A stretch of DNA of 64,000 bases, from the NCBI RefSeq assembly GCF_900091595.1, contig NZ_FMCW01000009.1, forward strand, positions 62,001-126,000, in the 5' to 3' direction. A program made the translations under genes and the position numbers. This document shows positions 34,221 through 41,800 of this stretch, piece after piece. The first letter of the stretch is position 1. Every line of letters starts with the position of its first letter. Below the pieces are notes generated by a model. It had not been told where the DNA came from. It ran no database searches and saw only the letters and a list, made by a program, of their open reading frames with translations. The stretch comes from Micromonospora haikouensis. GTDB lineage: Bacteria; Actinomycetota; Actinomycetes; Mycobacteriales; Micromonosporaceae.

Positions 34221-34382
34221 TCAGCCCTCGTCGCCCCCGCGCTGACCGGACGCTCGATCGGTGATCAGGCTGGAAGTCTTGCCTGTCGCCGTCCTGACCA
34301 GGTCGAAGGTCGCGTTGCCGAGGCACTTGACGGCATCGACGCCCTCTGCTCCTGTTTCGAGCGCCTTGTCCGTCACTTCCAT
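34221..34382 (-). CDS. Small hypothetical protein, downstream member of overlapping pair
   Basis: 53 residues, starting MEVTDKALETGAEGVDAVKC and ending in a short polar tail. Third codon positions are GC-rich, as expected of coding DNA here. The ATG lies inside the end of the upstream small ORF, a 10-nt overlap (ATGGAAGTGA). Two readings are possible: two coupled small genes, or a single gene with a frameshift. No family recognised. Confidence 0.5.
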   Translation of the reverse strand: MEVTDKALETGAEGVDAVKCLGNATFDLVRTATGKTSSLITDRASGQRGGDEG

Positions 34383-34573
34383 GGCCGCGTCCGGTCTCGA
34401 CGCGCTCCGACCCGGTCCTTGCCCGGCAGGTAGCAGTCCACGATGCCCTGGAGGTGTTCGCGGCGCAACGGGTTCTGCTTGAGGGTGACATGCCGGTTGG
34501 CGCGCGAGGCGACGTGCTGCACGGAGTTGAGCTGCTCGACGGTGAACACGACAGGATATGAAGGAGTGCCCAC
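34373..34573 (-). CDS. Small hypothetical protein, upstream member of overlapping pair
   Basis: 66 residues: VVFTVEQLNSVQHVASRANR followed by HVTLKQNPLRREHLQGIVDC. Codon bias is normal for the genome up to about residue 55, then weakens (ARRDRTRPWK), which hints that the reading frame may once have continued in the next ORF. GTG start, weak ribosome site. It is divergent from the 34696 gene. No family recognised. Confidence 0.5.
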   Translation of the reverse strand: MGTPSYPVVFTVEQLNSVQHVASRANRHVTLKQNPLRREHLQGIVDCYLPGKDRVGARRDRTRPWK

Positions 34574-34695
34574 ATCCAGCCACCCTGGGCGTATCGGGTA
34601 TCCGACAGAAGTTCACAGATACTATCGACGATCTTCATCCGTTGATGGGTCAAGATTCTTCGCGATCACTGTGGACCGACACGACCGGGAGAGCC

Positions 34696-35265
34696 ATGCG
34701 GGACAGCCTTCTCAGCACCGCCGACGAGGTGTTGGAGCGGCTCGAAGACGAGATCGCCTTCCTGGCGGAGGGCCTGGCCGGCGTGTCCGAACAGCTCACC
34801 TGCCTGACCACCGAGCTCGACGACCAGCTCGCCGAGGGCAGCCCCGACCAGGTCGGGCACACCCTCGACCGGGTCGCCGCGCTCCTGGGCGACCAGGCGC
34901 TCAGCGACCTGACGGCCCTGGCCGGGCTCGGCGCGATCCGCCACGGCCATCCCCCGCAACGGGACGACGACAGCGTCCACGCGATCCCCACGCTGCCCAC
35001 CGAGGGAGTGCCCGTCGCTGACGGGCAGGGCGACGCGGACGAGCGCTCGGCCGACGAGCTGCGGGCCCTGGTCGCGTCCGCAGCGGACCACCTCCGGCGG
35101 CTATCGGTCTTCGTCACCGACCGGTTCGACCTGGCCCGCGCGGCGGCGGAACGCGGTGACGCCGACCGGGCGCTGGAGGAGCTGCGGCTGACCCGGGAGG
35201 CCGCCGGCAGCGCGCCCGTGAGCTACCAGCTCTGGCTGACCTGCCTGGCCGACCTGCCCGGCTGA
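34696..35265 (+). CDS. Hypothetical helical protein
   Basis: 189 residues, mostly alpha-helical with coiled-coil character: LLSTADEVLERLEDEIAFLA, ELDDQLAEGSPDQVGHTLDR and LVASAADHLRRLSVFVTDRF, with a Pro/Asp-rich linker in the middle. No signal peptide, membrane segment or known domain. ATG 34696 is preceded by GGAGAG; ATGs at 34558 and 34645 are possible but poorly supported. It is divergent from the small ORF pair. Function unknown. Confidence 0.7.
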   Translation: MRDSLLSTADEVLERLEDEIAFLAEGLAGVSEQLTCLTTELDDQLAEGSPDQVGHTLDRVAALLGDQALSDLTALAGLGAIRHGHPPQRDDDSVHAIPTLPTEGVPVADGQGDADERSADELRALVASAADHLRRLSVFVTDRFDLARAAAERGDADRALEELRLTREAAGSAPVSYQLWLTCLADLPG

Positions 35266-35651
35266 CGCCGCCCACCCGGGTGACGACCACCCGACCGGGA
35301 CGCCCCTCGCCGTCGGCGCCGGCCACCGACCCACGAGCGGCGGCCCATGCCGACGATGTCAGCTCGGGACGACCTCAGGGCGTCACGCTGCGTTGCCGCG
35401 ACCGCCCGGCGGCCACACCCCGCGCAAGCCCTTTGCTCTGCACCCGGATACGCAACAGCCACGCACGGTAAACCACCAGCCCCGCCCGCACCGACTCGCT
35501 TGCGCCTATGTGTCGAGCCAGGCCACCGTGATGCGCATATGGGTGCAGAGCAAAGGGACAGCGGGAAGTCTGGCGGGGTCGCGGGGGCATCACGAAGGGT
35601 GACCTCGGGCCGGCGTCGCACACACGTCGCCGGTCACCTCACAGACGGTGA
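35266..35651. other. 386-bp intergenic region with a long inverted repeat
   Basis: Gene-free region between the helical protein gene and the end of the 35652-36083 gene. About a third of it is the palindrome-ended element at 35429-35557 (listed separately). The rest shows no coding signal; short open frames across it are not protein-like. Confidence 0.5.
35429..35557. repeat. MITE-like element with 17-bp terminal inverted repeats
   Basis: Perfect terminal inverted repeats CCCTTTGCTCTGCACCC (35429-35445) and GGGTGCAGAGCAAAGGG (35541-35557), 95 nt apart. The next nine inner bases also pair with a few mismatches. No transposase ORF fits inside and no target-site duplication is clear at the edges. 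It could be a non-autonomous mobile element or a long RNA hairpin. Confidence 0.7.
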
Positions 35652-36083
35652 TCAGTCTGCGGCAGGCTCGGGAGCGGCGGCAACGGGTCGGGCCCCCGCC
35701 GCCACGGCCCGCAGCTCCGACTCGGGCACCCGCTCCGGCTCGGCGCGCACGTCGATGGCCACCCCAGGCTCGACCAGCCGGAACGCCTCGCCGCCGCCGA
35801 CGAGGCCGGTCACGTCGCCCTCGGTGAACTCGGTGAGCGGCCACGCCGCGGCGTCCCGCTCGTGATAGTCGGCGAGGAATTCACGCAGCGCGTCGAGCGT
35901 GCCCAGCCGGCTCCCGCGCAGGACGTGCACCCGCAGGTCGACCCGCCAGCCCTCCGCCACCTGCCGCTCCCACACCCGGGTGCGGAAGCGCACCCCCTCC
36001 CACTCGCTGGCGAAGTCGGACACCTCCCCGTCGACCCCCGCCGGCACGTACCCGATCATGAACCCGCCCAGGTCCTCGCTCAT
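35652..36083 (-). CDS. Conserved hypothetical protein
   Basis: 143 residues, soluble, acidic. Begins MSEDLGGFMIGYVPAGVDG and contains EGVRFRTRVWERQVAEGWRV and LGTLDALREFLADYHERDAA, then a C-terminal Ala/Pro-rich tail. No catalytic motif or known domain is apparent to me. ATG 36083 follows GGGGGAGGCGGCG, giving a fair ribosome site. The gap upstream holds a palindromic element. Expected to be expressed, but function is unknown. Confidence 0.75.
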   Translation of the reverse strand: MSEDLGGFMIGYVPAGVDGEVSDFASEWEGVRFRTRVWERQVAEGWRVDLRVHVLRGSRLGTLDALREFLADYHERDAAAWPLTEFTEGDVTGLVGGGEAFRLVEPGVAIDVRAEPERVPESELRAVAAGARPVAAAPEPAAD

Positions 36084-36116
36084 CGCCGCCTCCCCCTCGC
36101 CCTACCCGACCCCGCG

Positions 36117-36171
36117 CCGGGATCCTGGACACCTATCGTCCACAACGGACGACCACTGTCCAAGATCCCGG
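36117..36171. repeat. Intergenic palindrome, GATCYTGGAC family, copy 2
   Basis: Outer arms CCGGGATCCTGGAC (36117-36130) and GTCCAAGATCCCGG (36158-36171), one mismatch. A nested inner hairpin TCGTCC/GGACGA (36136-36152) sits between them. The outer arms match the element at 5391-5438, and the nested layout is the same. It lies downstream of the LysR gene and may serve as its terminator. Confidence 0.7.
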
Positions 36172-36200
36172 CGGCCACGGGACGACAAGGGGCGGCACAG

Positions 36201-37085
36201 TCAGCCCAGGAGCGCCACGAGGGCGTGGACGGCCGGGTTGGTGGTGAGGCGGGGCCAGGCGAGGCCGACGTCCACCGTGGGGGTCGGCGCGGTGAACCGG
36301 CGCAGCCGTACCCCCGGCACCTTCAGCGCCCGCGCGCGACCGGCGGGCACGGCCGCGATCACGTCTCCCTGCGCCACCGCGCGCAGCAACTGCTCGTCGT
36401 CGGGCTCCTGCCGGACCAGCCGGAAGCCGCCGCGCGGCCAGACCTGGGCGATGGTCCGGTCGAACATCCCGGGGCCGTTGTCGCGGGGCCACATGACGGC
36501 CGGCAGGTCCACCACCTCGGCCCGGCTGATCCGGCGGCGGCCGGTCGCCAGCGGATGCCCCGCCGGCAGGGCCAGCAGCAGCTCCTCGGTGTCGACGGTG
36601 CGACACGCGAGCGCCGGCTCGTCGACCGGCGGGCGGACGAACGCCGCGTCGAGCCGGCCGGCGAGCAGCCCGGCGACGTTCGGCGCGGTCCAGGCGGTCT
36701 CGGCGACGACCTCCACGTCGGGATGGGCGGCGCGGAACCGGGCCACCAGGGCGTCCACCGGGCCGCCGCGCGCCGACCGGGTGTACGCGAGCCGCAGCCG
36801 CCCGCCCCGGCCGTGCACCAGATCCCTGATGCGGGCGGTGCCGGCGTCGACGTCGGCGAGCAGCCGGGCGGTCTCGGCGGCCACCCGCTGCCCCACCTCG
36901 GTCAGCGTGCAGCCCCGGCTGGTGCGGTGCACCAGCGGCACGCCGAGCTGGCGTTCCAGGGCGCGGATCTGCTGGCTGAGCGCCGGCTGGGCGATGTGCA
37001 GGCGGGCGGCGGCCCGGGTGAAGTGCAGCTCCTCGGCGAGCACGGCGAAGTAGCGCAGCCGGCGCAGGTCCGACCAGGCGTCCAT
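36201..37085 (-). CDS. LysR-family transcriptional regulator
   Basis: 294 residues. The N-terminal winged HTH is typical: LRRLRYFAVLAEELHFTRAA, LHIAQPALSQQIRALERQLG, VPLVHRTSRGCTLTEVGQRV. The remainder is a periplasmic-binding-type effector domain (LRLAYTRSARGGPVDALVAR). It is divergent from a DAO-type FAD oxidase that now carries a frameshift, and by LysR habit it probably controls that gene. The effector would be a substrate or product of the oxidase. ATG 37085 is supported by family alignment; the frame is open further upstream into the oxidase region. Confidence 0.93.
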   Translation of the reverse strand: MDAWSDLRRLRYFAVLAEELHFTRAAARLHIAQPALSQQIRALERQLGVPLVHRTSRGCTLTEVGQRVAAETARLLADVDAGTARIRDLVHGRGGRLRLAYTRSARGGPVDALVARFRAAHPDVEVVAETAWTAPNVAGLLAGRLDAAFVRPPVDEPALACRTVDTEELLLALPAGHPLATGRRRISRAEVVDLPAVMWPRDNGPGMFDRTIAQVWPRGGFRLVRQEPDDEQLLRAVAQGDVIAAVPAGRARALKVPGVRLRRFTAPTPTVDVGLAWPRLTTNPAVHALVALLG

Positions 37086-37187
37086 CCCCGGATCATAAGC
37101 GCCGCTTATCGCCGCCTGCCCGTTCCGTCTTGGACGCCCGCCCGGACGGCCGGCCACGATCCGAACGACGACCGGAAGGAGCGGACG

Positions 37188-38143
37188 ATGGCGGAGCGGA
37201 TGGACGTGGTGGTGGTCGGCGGCGGGATCATCGGGCTGACCGCCGCCGTGACCCTGCAGGAGCGGGGCGCGCGGGTGACCGTGCTGGCGGCGGACGACCC
37301 GGCGGACACGGTGTCGACGGTGGCCGCTGCCGTGTGGTACCCGACGCACACCGACGAGGATCCCCGGGTGCTGCGCTGGGCGAGCGAGACGCACGCGGAG
37401 CTGGGCCGCCAGGCGGGGGCGGGCGTGCCGGGAGTGGTGGCCCGCCGACCCGGATGCTGCTGCGCCACCGCTACGGTGGCCCGCCGTGGTGGGCGGCGGC
37501 CACCGGGGACCTGGTGGCCGGGCCGGCCGAGCCGCCGTACACGGCGGTGCTGCGGTTCACCGCGCCGACGGTGGAGATGACGCCGTACCTGGGGTGGCTG
37601 GCCGGGCGGGTCACCGCCGGCGGGGGGCGGGTGCTGCGCCACCGGGTGCGGGACCTCGCCGAGGCGTTCGACGTCGCCCCGACGGTGGTCAACGCGACCG
37701 GGCTGGCCGCCGGCCGGCTCGCCGCCGACCCCGCCGTGCACCCGGTGCGCGGGCACCTTGTGCTGGTGGCCAACCCGGGGCTGACCACCTCGGTGCGCGA
37801 CGAGGACGACCCGGCCGGGATCACCTACGTGCACCCGCGCCGGCACGACGTGGTGCTCGGCGGCACGTACCAGCCGGGCGTGTGGGACACCGGGCCCGAT
37901 CCGGCGACGGCGACGGCGATCCGGCGGCGGTGCGTGGCGCTCGTGCCGGAGCTGGCCGACGCGCCGGTGCTCGGCGAGCGGATCGGGTTGCGCCCGGCCC
38001 GGCACGGCGGCCCCCGGGTGGCGGTCGAGCCGGCGGGCCCCGCCGGGGGCCGGCTGGTGCACGCGTACGGGCACGGCGGCGCGGGGGTCACCCTGTCCTG
38101 GGGGTGCGCGGCCGAGGTGGCCCGCCTCGCCCTGGACGGCTGA
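37188..38143 (+). pseudogene. FAD-dependent (D-amino-acid oxidase-like) oxidoreductase, frameshifted
   Basis: The N-terminal part, frame of ATG 37188, has the FAD motif MDVVVVGGGIIGLTAAVTLQ and AAVWYPTHTDEDPRVLRWAS. After about residue 84 the natural sequence continues in another frame: RMLLRHRYGGPPWWAAATGD, then TYVHPRRHDVVLGGTYQPGV and HAYGHGGAGVTLSWG up to 38143. Joining them needs a 1-base loss near 37420-37450, in a G/C-rich run. The whole would be about 318 residues, the usual D-amino-acid oxidase length. It may be a true pseudogene or an assembly error. A LysR gene is divergent, and GGAAGGAGC precedes the ATG. Confidence 0.8.
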
Positions 38144-38202
38144 CCGGCGACGCGACCGGCGACCCGGGACCGGTGACCGGACCGGGACCGGGGCTGCCGG
38201 AC

Positions 38203-39057
38203 TCAGCCCAGCAGGCGGAACAGCACCAGGTAGCCGCAGTAGGCCAGTGGCATGAGCAGCACGCAGGTCACGAAGCCGAGCGGCACGAACCGGGGCGGCG
38301 GCCCGTCCGCGCCCAGCGCCGGCCGCCCCCACCGGCCGAGCACCAGGTAACCGGCGACGAAGCAGAGCACGGGCAGCGCCCCGCAGGTCGCCACGTAGAC
38401 GGCCCCCGGGCTGGCCACCACGCCCGCGACGCCCAGCAGCACCACCGCCAGCACGACGCCGGCCGCCGCGCACGCCGCGTACACGGCCAGGGCCCGCGCC
38501 AGCGGCGACCACGCCGGCAGCAGCGGCGGCCGCCGGCCGACGGCCTCCGTGAGGCCGATCAGCCGGTCGGTCTCGTCGGCGAGCCGCCGGGCCTCGGCCA
38601 GCTCCGCGCCCGGGTCGACGCCCCCGGCGCGGGGCGCGGGCACCCCGGCCGCCGTCGGCACCGCCACCACCGCGCCGGTCGTCGTCGCACCCTGGGGGTA
38701 CGCCCCGACACCCGGCCGCCCCGGCGCGGCGGCTGCGCCGCCGGTCCCCGCCGTCCCCGGCTCCGGCGACCCGCCGGCCCTGCCGCCTGACGGCCCCGCC
38801 CCGGCCGCTGCCGCCGGGGTGGCGGCCGGCGACGCGGGGCGCTCGCCCGCCGTGGGTGCCGGTTCGGCGGTGACGCCGGCAGCCCGGCCGAGCTGGTCGA
38901 GGCGGTGGGACTGGGCGTCGAGGCGTCGGGTGAGCTGGTCCAGCGTCGCGCGCAGGGCCGAGCGGCGGCGGTCGGCGGCGACGGCGTCCCGGTCGGTCTC
39001 GCGGCGCTGGTCGGCGAGCTGCCGGGCCAGGGCGGCGTACTCGGCGAAGGTGGCCAC
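38203..39057 (-). CDS. Coiled-coil membrane protein, partner of FtsK-like ATPase
   Basis: 284 residues. The N-terminal 55 residues form a helical coiled coil (LARQLADQRRETDRDAVAAD), followed by a long Ala/Pro/Gly-rich linker (about 60-150) and a short helical region. From about 175 to the end there are four membrane segments, for example LAVYAACAAAGVVLAVVLLG and LVLGRWGRPAL-flanked runs. No known domain. It starts 3 bp after the FtsK-like gene stop, so the two form a unit. It could anchor or couple the ATPase to the membrane; that is inference. Confidence 0.75.
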   Translation of the reverse strand: MATFAEYAALARQLADQRRETDRDAVAADRRRSALRATLDQLTRRLDAQSHRLDQLGRAAGVTAEPAPTAGERPASPAATPAAAAGAGPSGGRAGGSPEPGTAGTGGAAAAPGRPGVGAYPQGATTTGAVVAVPTAAGVPAPRAGGVDPGAELAEARRLADETDRLIGLTEAVGRRPPLLPAWSPLARALAVYAACAAAGVVLAVVLLGVAGVVASPGAVYVATCGALPVLCFVAGYLVLGRWGRPALGADGPPPRFVPLGFVTCVLLMPLAYCGYLVLFRLLG

Positions 39058-39060
39058 GGC

Positions 39061-41619
39061 TCAGCGCTCCTCGTCCTGTTCGTGCCCCGGCCCGGTGAAC
39101 GGCACGATCAGCCGGGTGCGCTGGTCGTGCCGGTCCACCAGCAGCGCCCGGTCGGGGCGCGGGGTGTAGGCGAGGTCGTGCTCGCCCAGGTGCAGTCCCA
39201 GCTCCGCGCCGGGGACGTTCAGCGCGACCAGGCAGGCGACGTCGTCGCGGTGGTGCGCCCCGCCGAGGTCGTCGGCGAGCCGGCGCAGCCCCCGCCACCA
39301 GCCCAGCAGGTGCACGCCGCGGCCCGGGCCCTCGCGCAACAGGGCGCGCAGGTCGTCCAGGCCGGAGCGGAACGTGGCCGGGTCGGTGCCGGCGAGGGCG
39401 GCCGAGGCCGCGTCCGCGCCGAAGAGCACCAGGTAGGTGCGGTCGGCGGCGGGCTGGCCGGCGGCGAGCGCGGCGATCCGGTCGCGCAGGGCGGCCGGGT
39501 CGAGCCGCTGCACCGGGTGGCCGGCGGCGGCGAGCGCGGCGGCGGTCGCGTCGACCACCGGGTCGACGGCGGCGGCCAGCCCGGCGAGCAGGAACCGGGC
39601 CCCGCCGGGGGCGTGCTGCCGGGCGAGGCCCAGCGCGGCGGCGCGCAGCACCTCCGCGCCGACGGTCGAGGTGCCGACCACGGCTAGGTGCCGGCCCGGG
39701 GTCGCGTCGAGGGTGAACGAGGCGGGACTGTTCGCCACGTCGACGACGCGGCCCACCAGGGCGACCGGGGGCCCGACGCCGGGGCGCAGGGCGGCGACGG
39801 CGGGATCGTCGTCCGGCCGTGCCGGATCGTACCCCCGGAAGACGGTGGGTCCGGCGGACCCGGCCGGCCGCTCGCGCCACAGCTCGTGGCGCAGCCGGGC
39901 CAGCTCGGCGCGGGCGGCGTACGCGTCGGGGAAGCGGACCACGGTGTCGGCCCCGGCCGCCCCGGCGGCGGTGTTGAGCACGGCCGCGCCGATCGGCAGC
40001 GCGTCGGCGGCGGTGTTGAGCGCGTCCAGCACTCCCCCGCCGCCGGGCAGGGCCACCCGCAGCGGGAACTGCCCGAAGATCGCCTCGGCGCGGCCGTACA
40101 GCGACTCGATGCCGGCGGTGGACTGGCTGGCCAGCACCAGGTGCACCCCGTACGAGCGGCCCTTGCGCGCCAGTTCCTCCAGCAGGTCGACGGCCTGGCG
40201 GGCGACGGCGTCGGTGCCGGCGAGCAGCACCTGGAACTCGTCGACGACCGCCACGATCCGGGGCACCGCCGCGTCGCGGGGCAGGTCGGCGAGCTTCGTG
40301 ACGCCGTGCCGCTTGAGGACGGTCGCCCGCCGGTTCAGCTCCCGGCGCAGCTCCCGCAGCACGGCCAGGCCGTACTCCCGGTCGCTCTCGATGCCGACGA
40401 CGCGGGCGTGCGGCAGCCAGGACGGGTCCCGCTCGGTGGGCACGAACTCGGTGAAGCTGACGCCCTCCTTGAAGTCGAGCAGCCAGAGCTGGAGCTGGTC
40501 GGGGGCGTAGCGGGCGGCCAGCCCGTAGAGGGCGTCGAGCAGGAACACGGTCTTGCCGGCGCCGGTGCGCCCGGCGACGAGCCAGTGCGGGGTGGCGTCG
40601 TCGAAGGCGACGGTGACCGGCTGCCGCCCGGCCCGGCCGACCACGGTGGACAGCCCGGCGGCGCTGGTCGCCGCCCAGCGGCGGGCCGGCAGCAGGTCGG
40701 CGAAGGCGGGCGGGGTGTCGCGGCGGGCGGCGGGGGCGAGGTGCGCGGCGAGGGCGGCCACGGTGGCCGGCGGCAGGTCGCCGTCGAGGACGACGGGGGC
40801 GGCCAGCCCGGAGCCGTCGGCGCTGAACGGGTGCCCGGGCGGGTCGCCGACGTGGGCGTACCGCTGCATCAGGCGCAGCGCGGTGGCCGCGCCCGGCGGC
40901 GGCGCGTCGGAGGCGGCGGGGCTCTGCTGGCCGGCTCCGCCGGGTGAGGCGGCGCGGTGGCCGGCGAGCAGCACGCAGACCGCGGCGGACGCCCCGGCGT
41001 GGGTGAGCGCGGCGAGCCGGGCCAGCTCGCGGGGGCCGGGCGCGGCGGCGACGACCAGCACCAGCAGCTCGCGGGCGGCGGGGTCGGCCTCCTGGGCGGC
41101 CCGGACGTGCCGCTCGGCGGAGTCGAGCAGCGCGGCGACCTCGGCGGCGGTGGTGGCGGTCGGGGCGAGCACCCCGGCGTCGAGCAGCGGGCGCAGCGGC
41201 AGGAAGGTGGCCCCGAAGGCCACCGTGTCGATCCCGGCGACCCGGACCGTGCCGGGCGGGGCGGTGGCGAGCAGCCGCAGCACCACCGCGCGCAGCAGCT
41301 CGCCGACGCGCGGGTCCCGGGCGTCGGCGTCGACGGTGAGGTGGCAGCCGCCGCCGAGCGGGACGAGCACGGGGAAGCCGCCGTCCAGTGTGGTCGCCTC
41401 GCCGACGCGGATCGGGGCGGGCACGCCGGTCAGCGCGGTGACCCCGGGGGCGGGGGCGGCGAGCCGCCCGCCCACGGCGGCCAGCCGGGCGACGACGTCG
41501 GCGGCGGTGGGGGCGGCCGGGCCGGGCGCGCCGAGCGACCGGCGGGCCCGGTCGAGCCGCTCGCGGGCCTGCCGATGGGCGGCGACCGCCTGACCGTACG
41601 CCGACGCGAGCCTGCCCAC
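39061..41619 (-). CDS. FtsK/SpoIIIE-like ATPase with one active and degenerate ATPase domains
   Basis: 852 residues. The N-terminal ~320 residues are helical and contain a degenerate nucleotide-binding-like region (VRVAGIDTVAFGATFLPLRP). The central FtsK/SpoIIIE domain has Walker A GRTGAGKT (about 349-356), LQLWLLDFKEGVSFTEFVP, Walker B VVDEFQVLL (about 458) and the LVLASQSTAGIESLYG sensor region. A C-terminal domain (HLAVVGTSTVGAEVLRAAAL) looks like a second ATPase with a lost P-loop Lys. There is no N-terminal membrane region as in FtsK, so the design resembles type VII-secretion EccC or HerA-like pumps. It is followed by a coiled-coil membrane protein. The GTG start is preceded by GGGGGG; the substrate (DNA or protein) is unknown. 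Confidence 0.85.
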   Translation of the reverse strand: MGRLASAYGQAVAAHRQARERLDRARRSLGAPGPAAPTAADVVARLAAVGGRLAAPAPGVTALTGVPAPIRVGEATTLDGGFPVLVPLGGGCHLTVDADARDPRVGELLRAVVLRLLATAPPGTVRVAGIDTVAFGATFLPLRPLLDAGVLAPTATTAAEVAALLDSAERHVRAAQEADPAARELLVLVVAAAPGPRELARLAALTHAGASAAVCVLLAGHRAASPGGAGQQSPAASDAPPPGAATALRLMQRYAHVGDPPGHPFSADGSGLAAPVVLDGDLPPATVAALAAHLAPAARRDTPPAFADLLPARRWAATSAAGLSTVVGRAGRQPVTVAFDDATPHWLVAGRTGAGKTVFLLDALYGLAARYAPDQLQLWLLDFKEGVSFTEFVPTERDPSWLPHARVVGIESDREYGLAVLRELRRELNRRATVLKRHGVTKLADLPRDAAVPRIVAVVDEFQVLLAGTDAVARQAVDLLEELARKGRSYGVHLVLASQSTAGIESLYGRAEAIFGQFPLRVALPGGGGVLDALNTAADALPIGAAVLNTAAGAAGADTVVRFPDAYAARAELARLRHELWRERPAGSAGPTVFRGYDPARPDDDPAVAALRPGVGPPVALVGRVVDVANSPASFTLDATPGRHLAVVGTSTVGAEVLRAAALGLARQHAPGGARFLLAGLAAAVDPVVDATAAALAAAGHPVQRLDPAALRDRIAALAAGQPAADRTYLVLFGADAASAALAGTDPATFRSGLDDLRALLREGPGRGVHLLGWWRGLRRLADDLGGAHHRDDVACLVALNVPGAELGLHLGEHDLAYTPRPDRALLVDRHDQRTRLIVPFTGPGHEQDEER

Positions 41620-41800
41620 CCTCTGTTGCCCCCCACGCGCGATGGCCGTCTGGTCCAGCGAACCCTAACGGACGCGCGGCGGCGTGGGACAGTCCGCCGC
41701 GGCGGCGCGCGCACCGGCCCCGCCGGGGCGGCCGGCGGGGCCGGTGGTGGGGCCTGAGGCGGGGCCCGCCGGCCGCCGGCCGTCTCCGCGGGGCGCGGGG

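Noticed and set aside
35375..35623. 82-codon minus-strand ORF across the MITE-like element
   Set aside because: Its sequence is dictated by the inverted repeats; no ribosome site or independent support.
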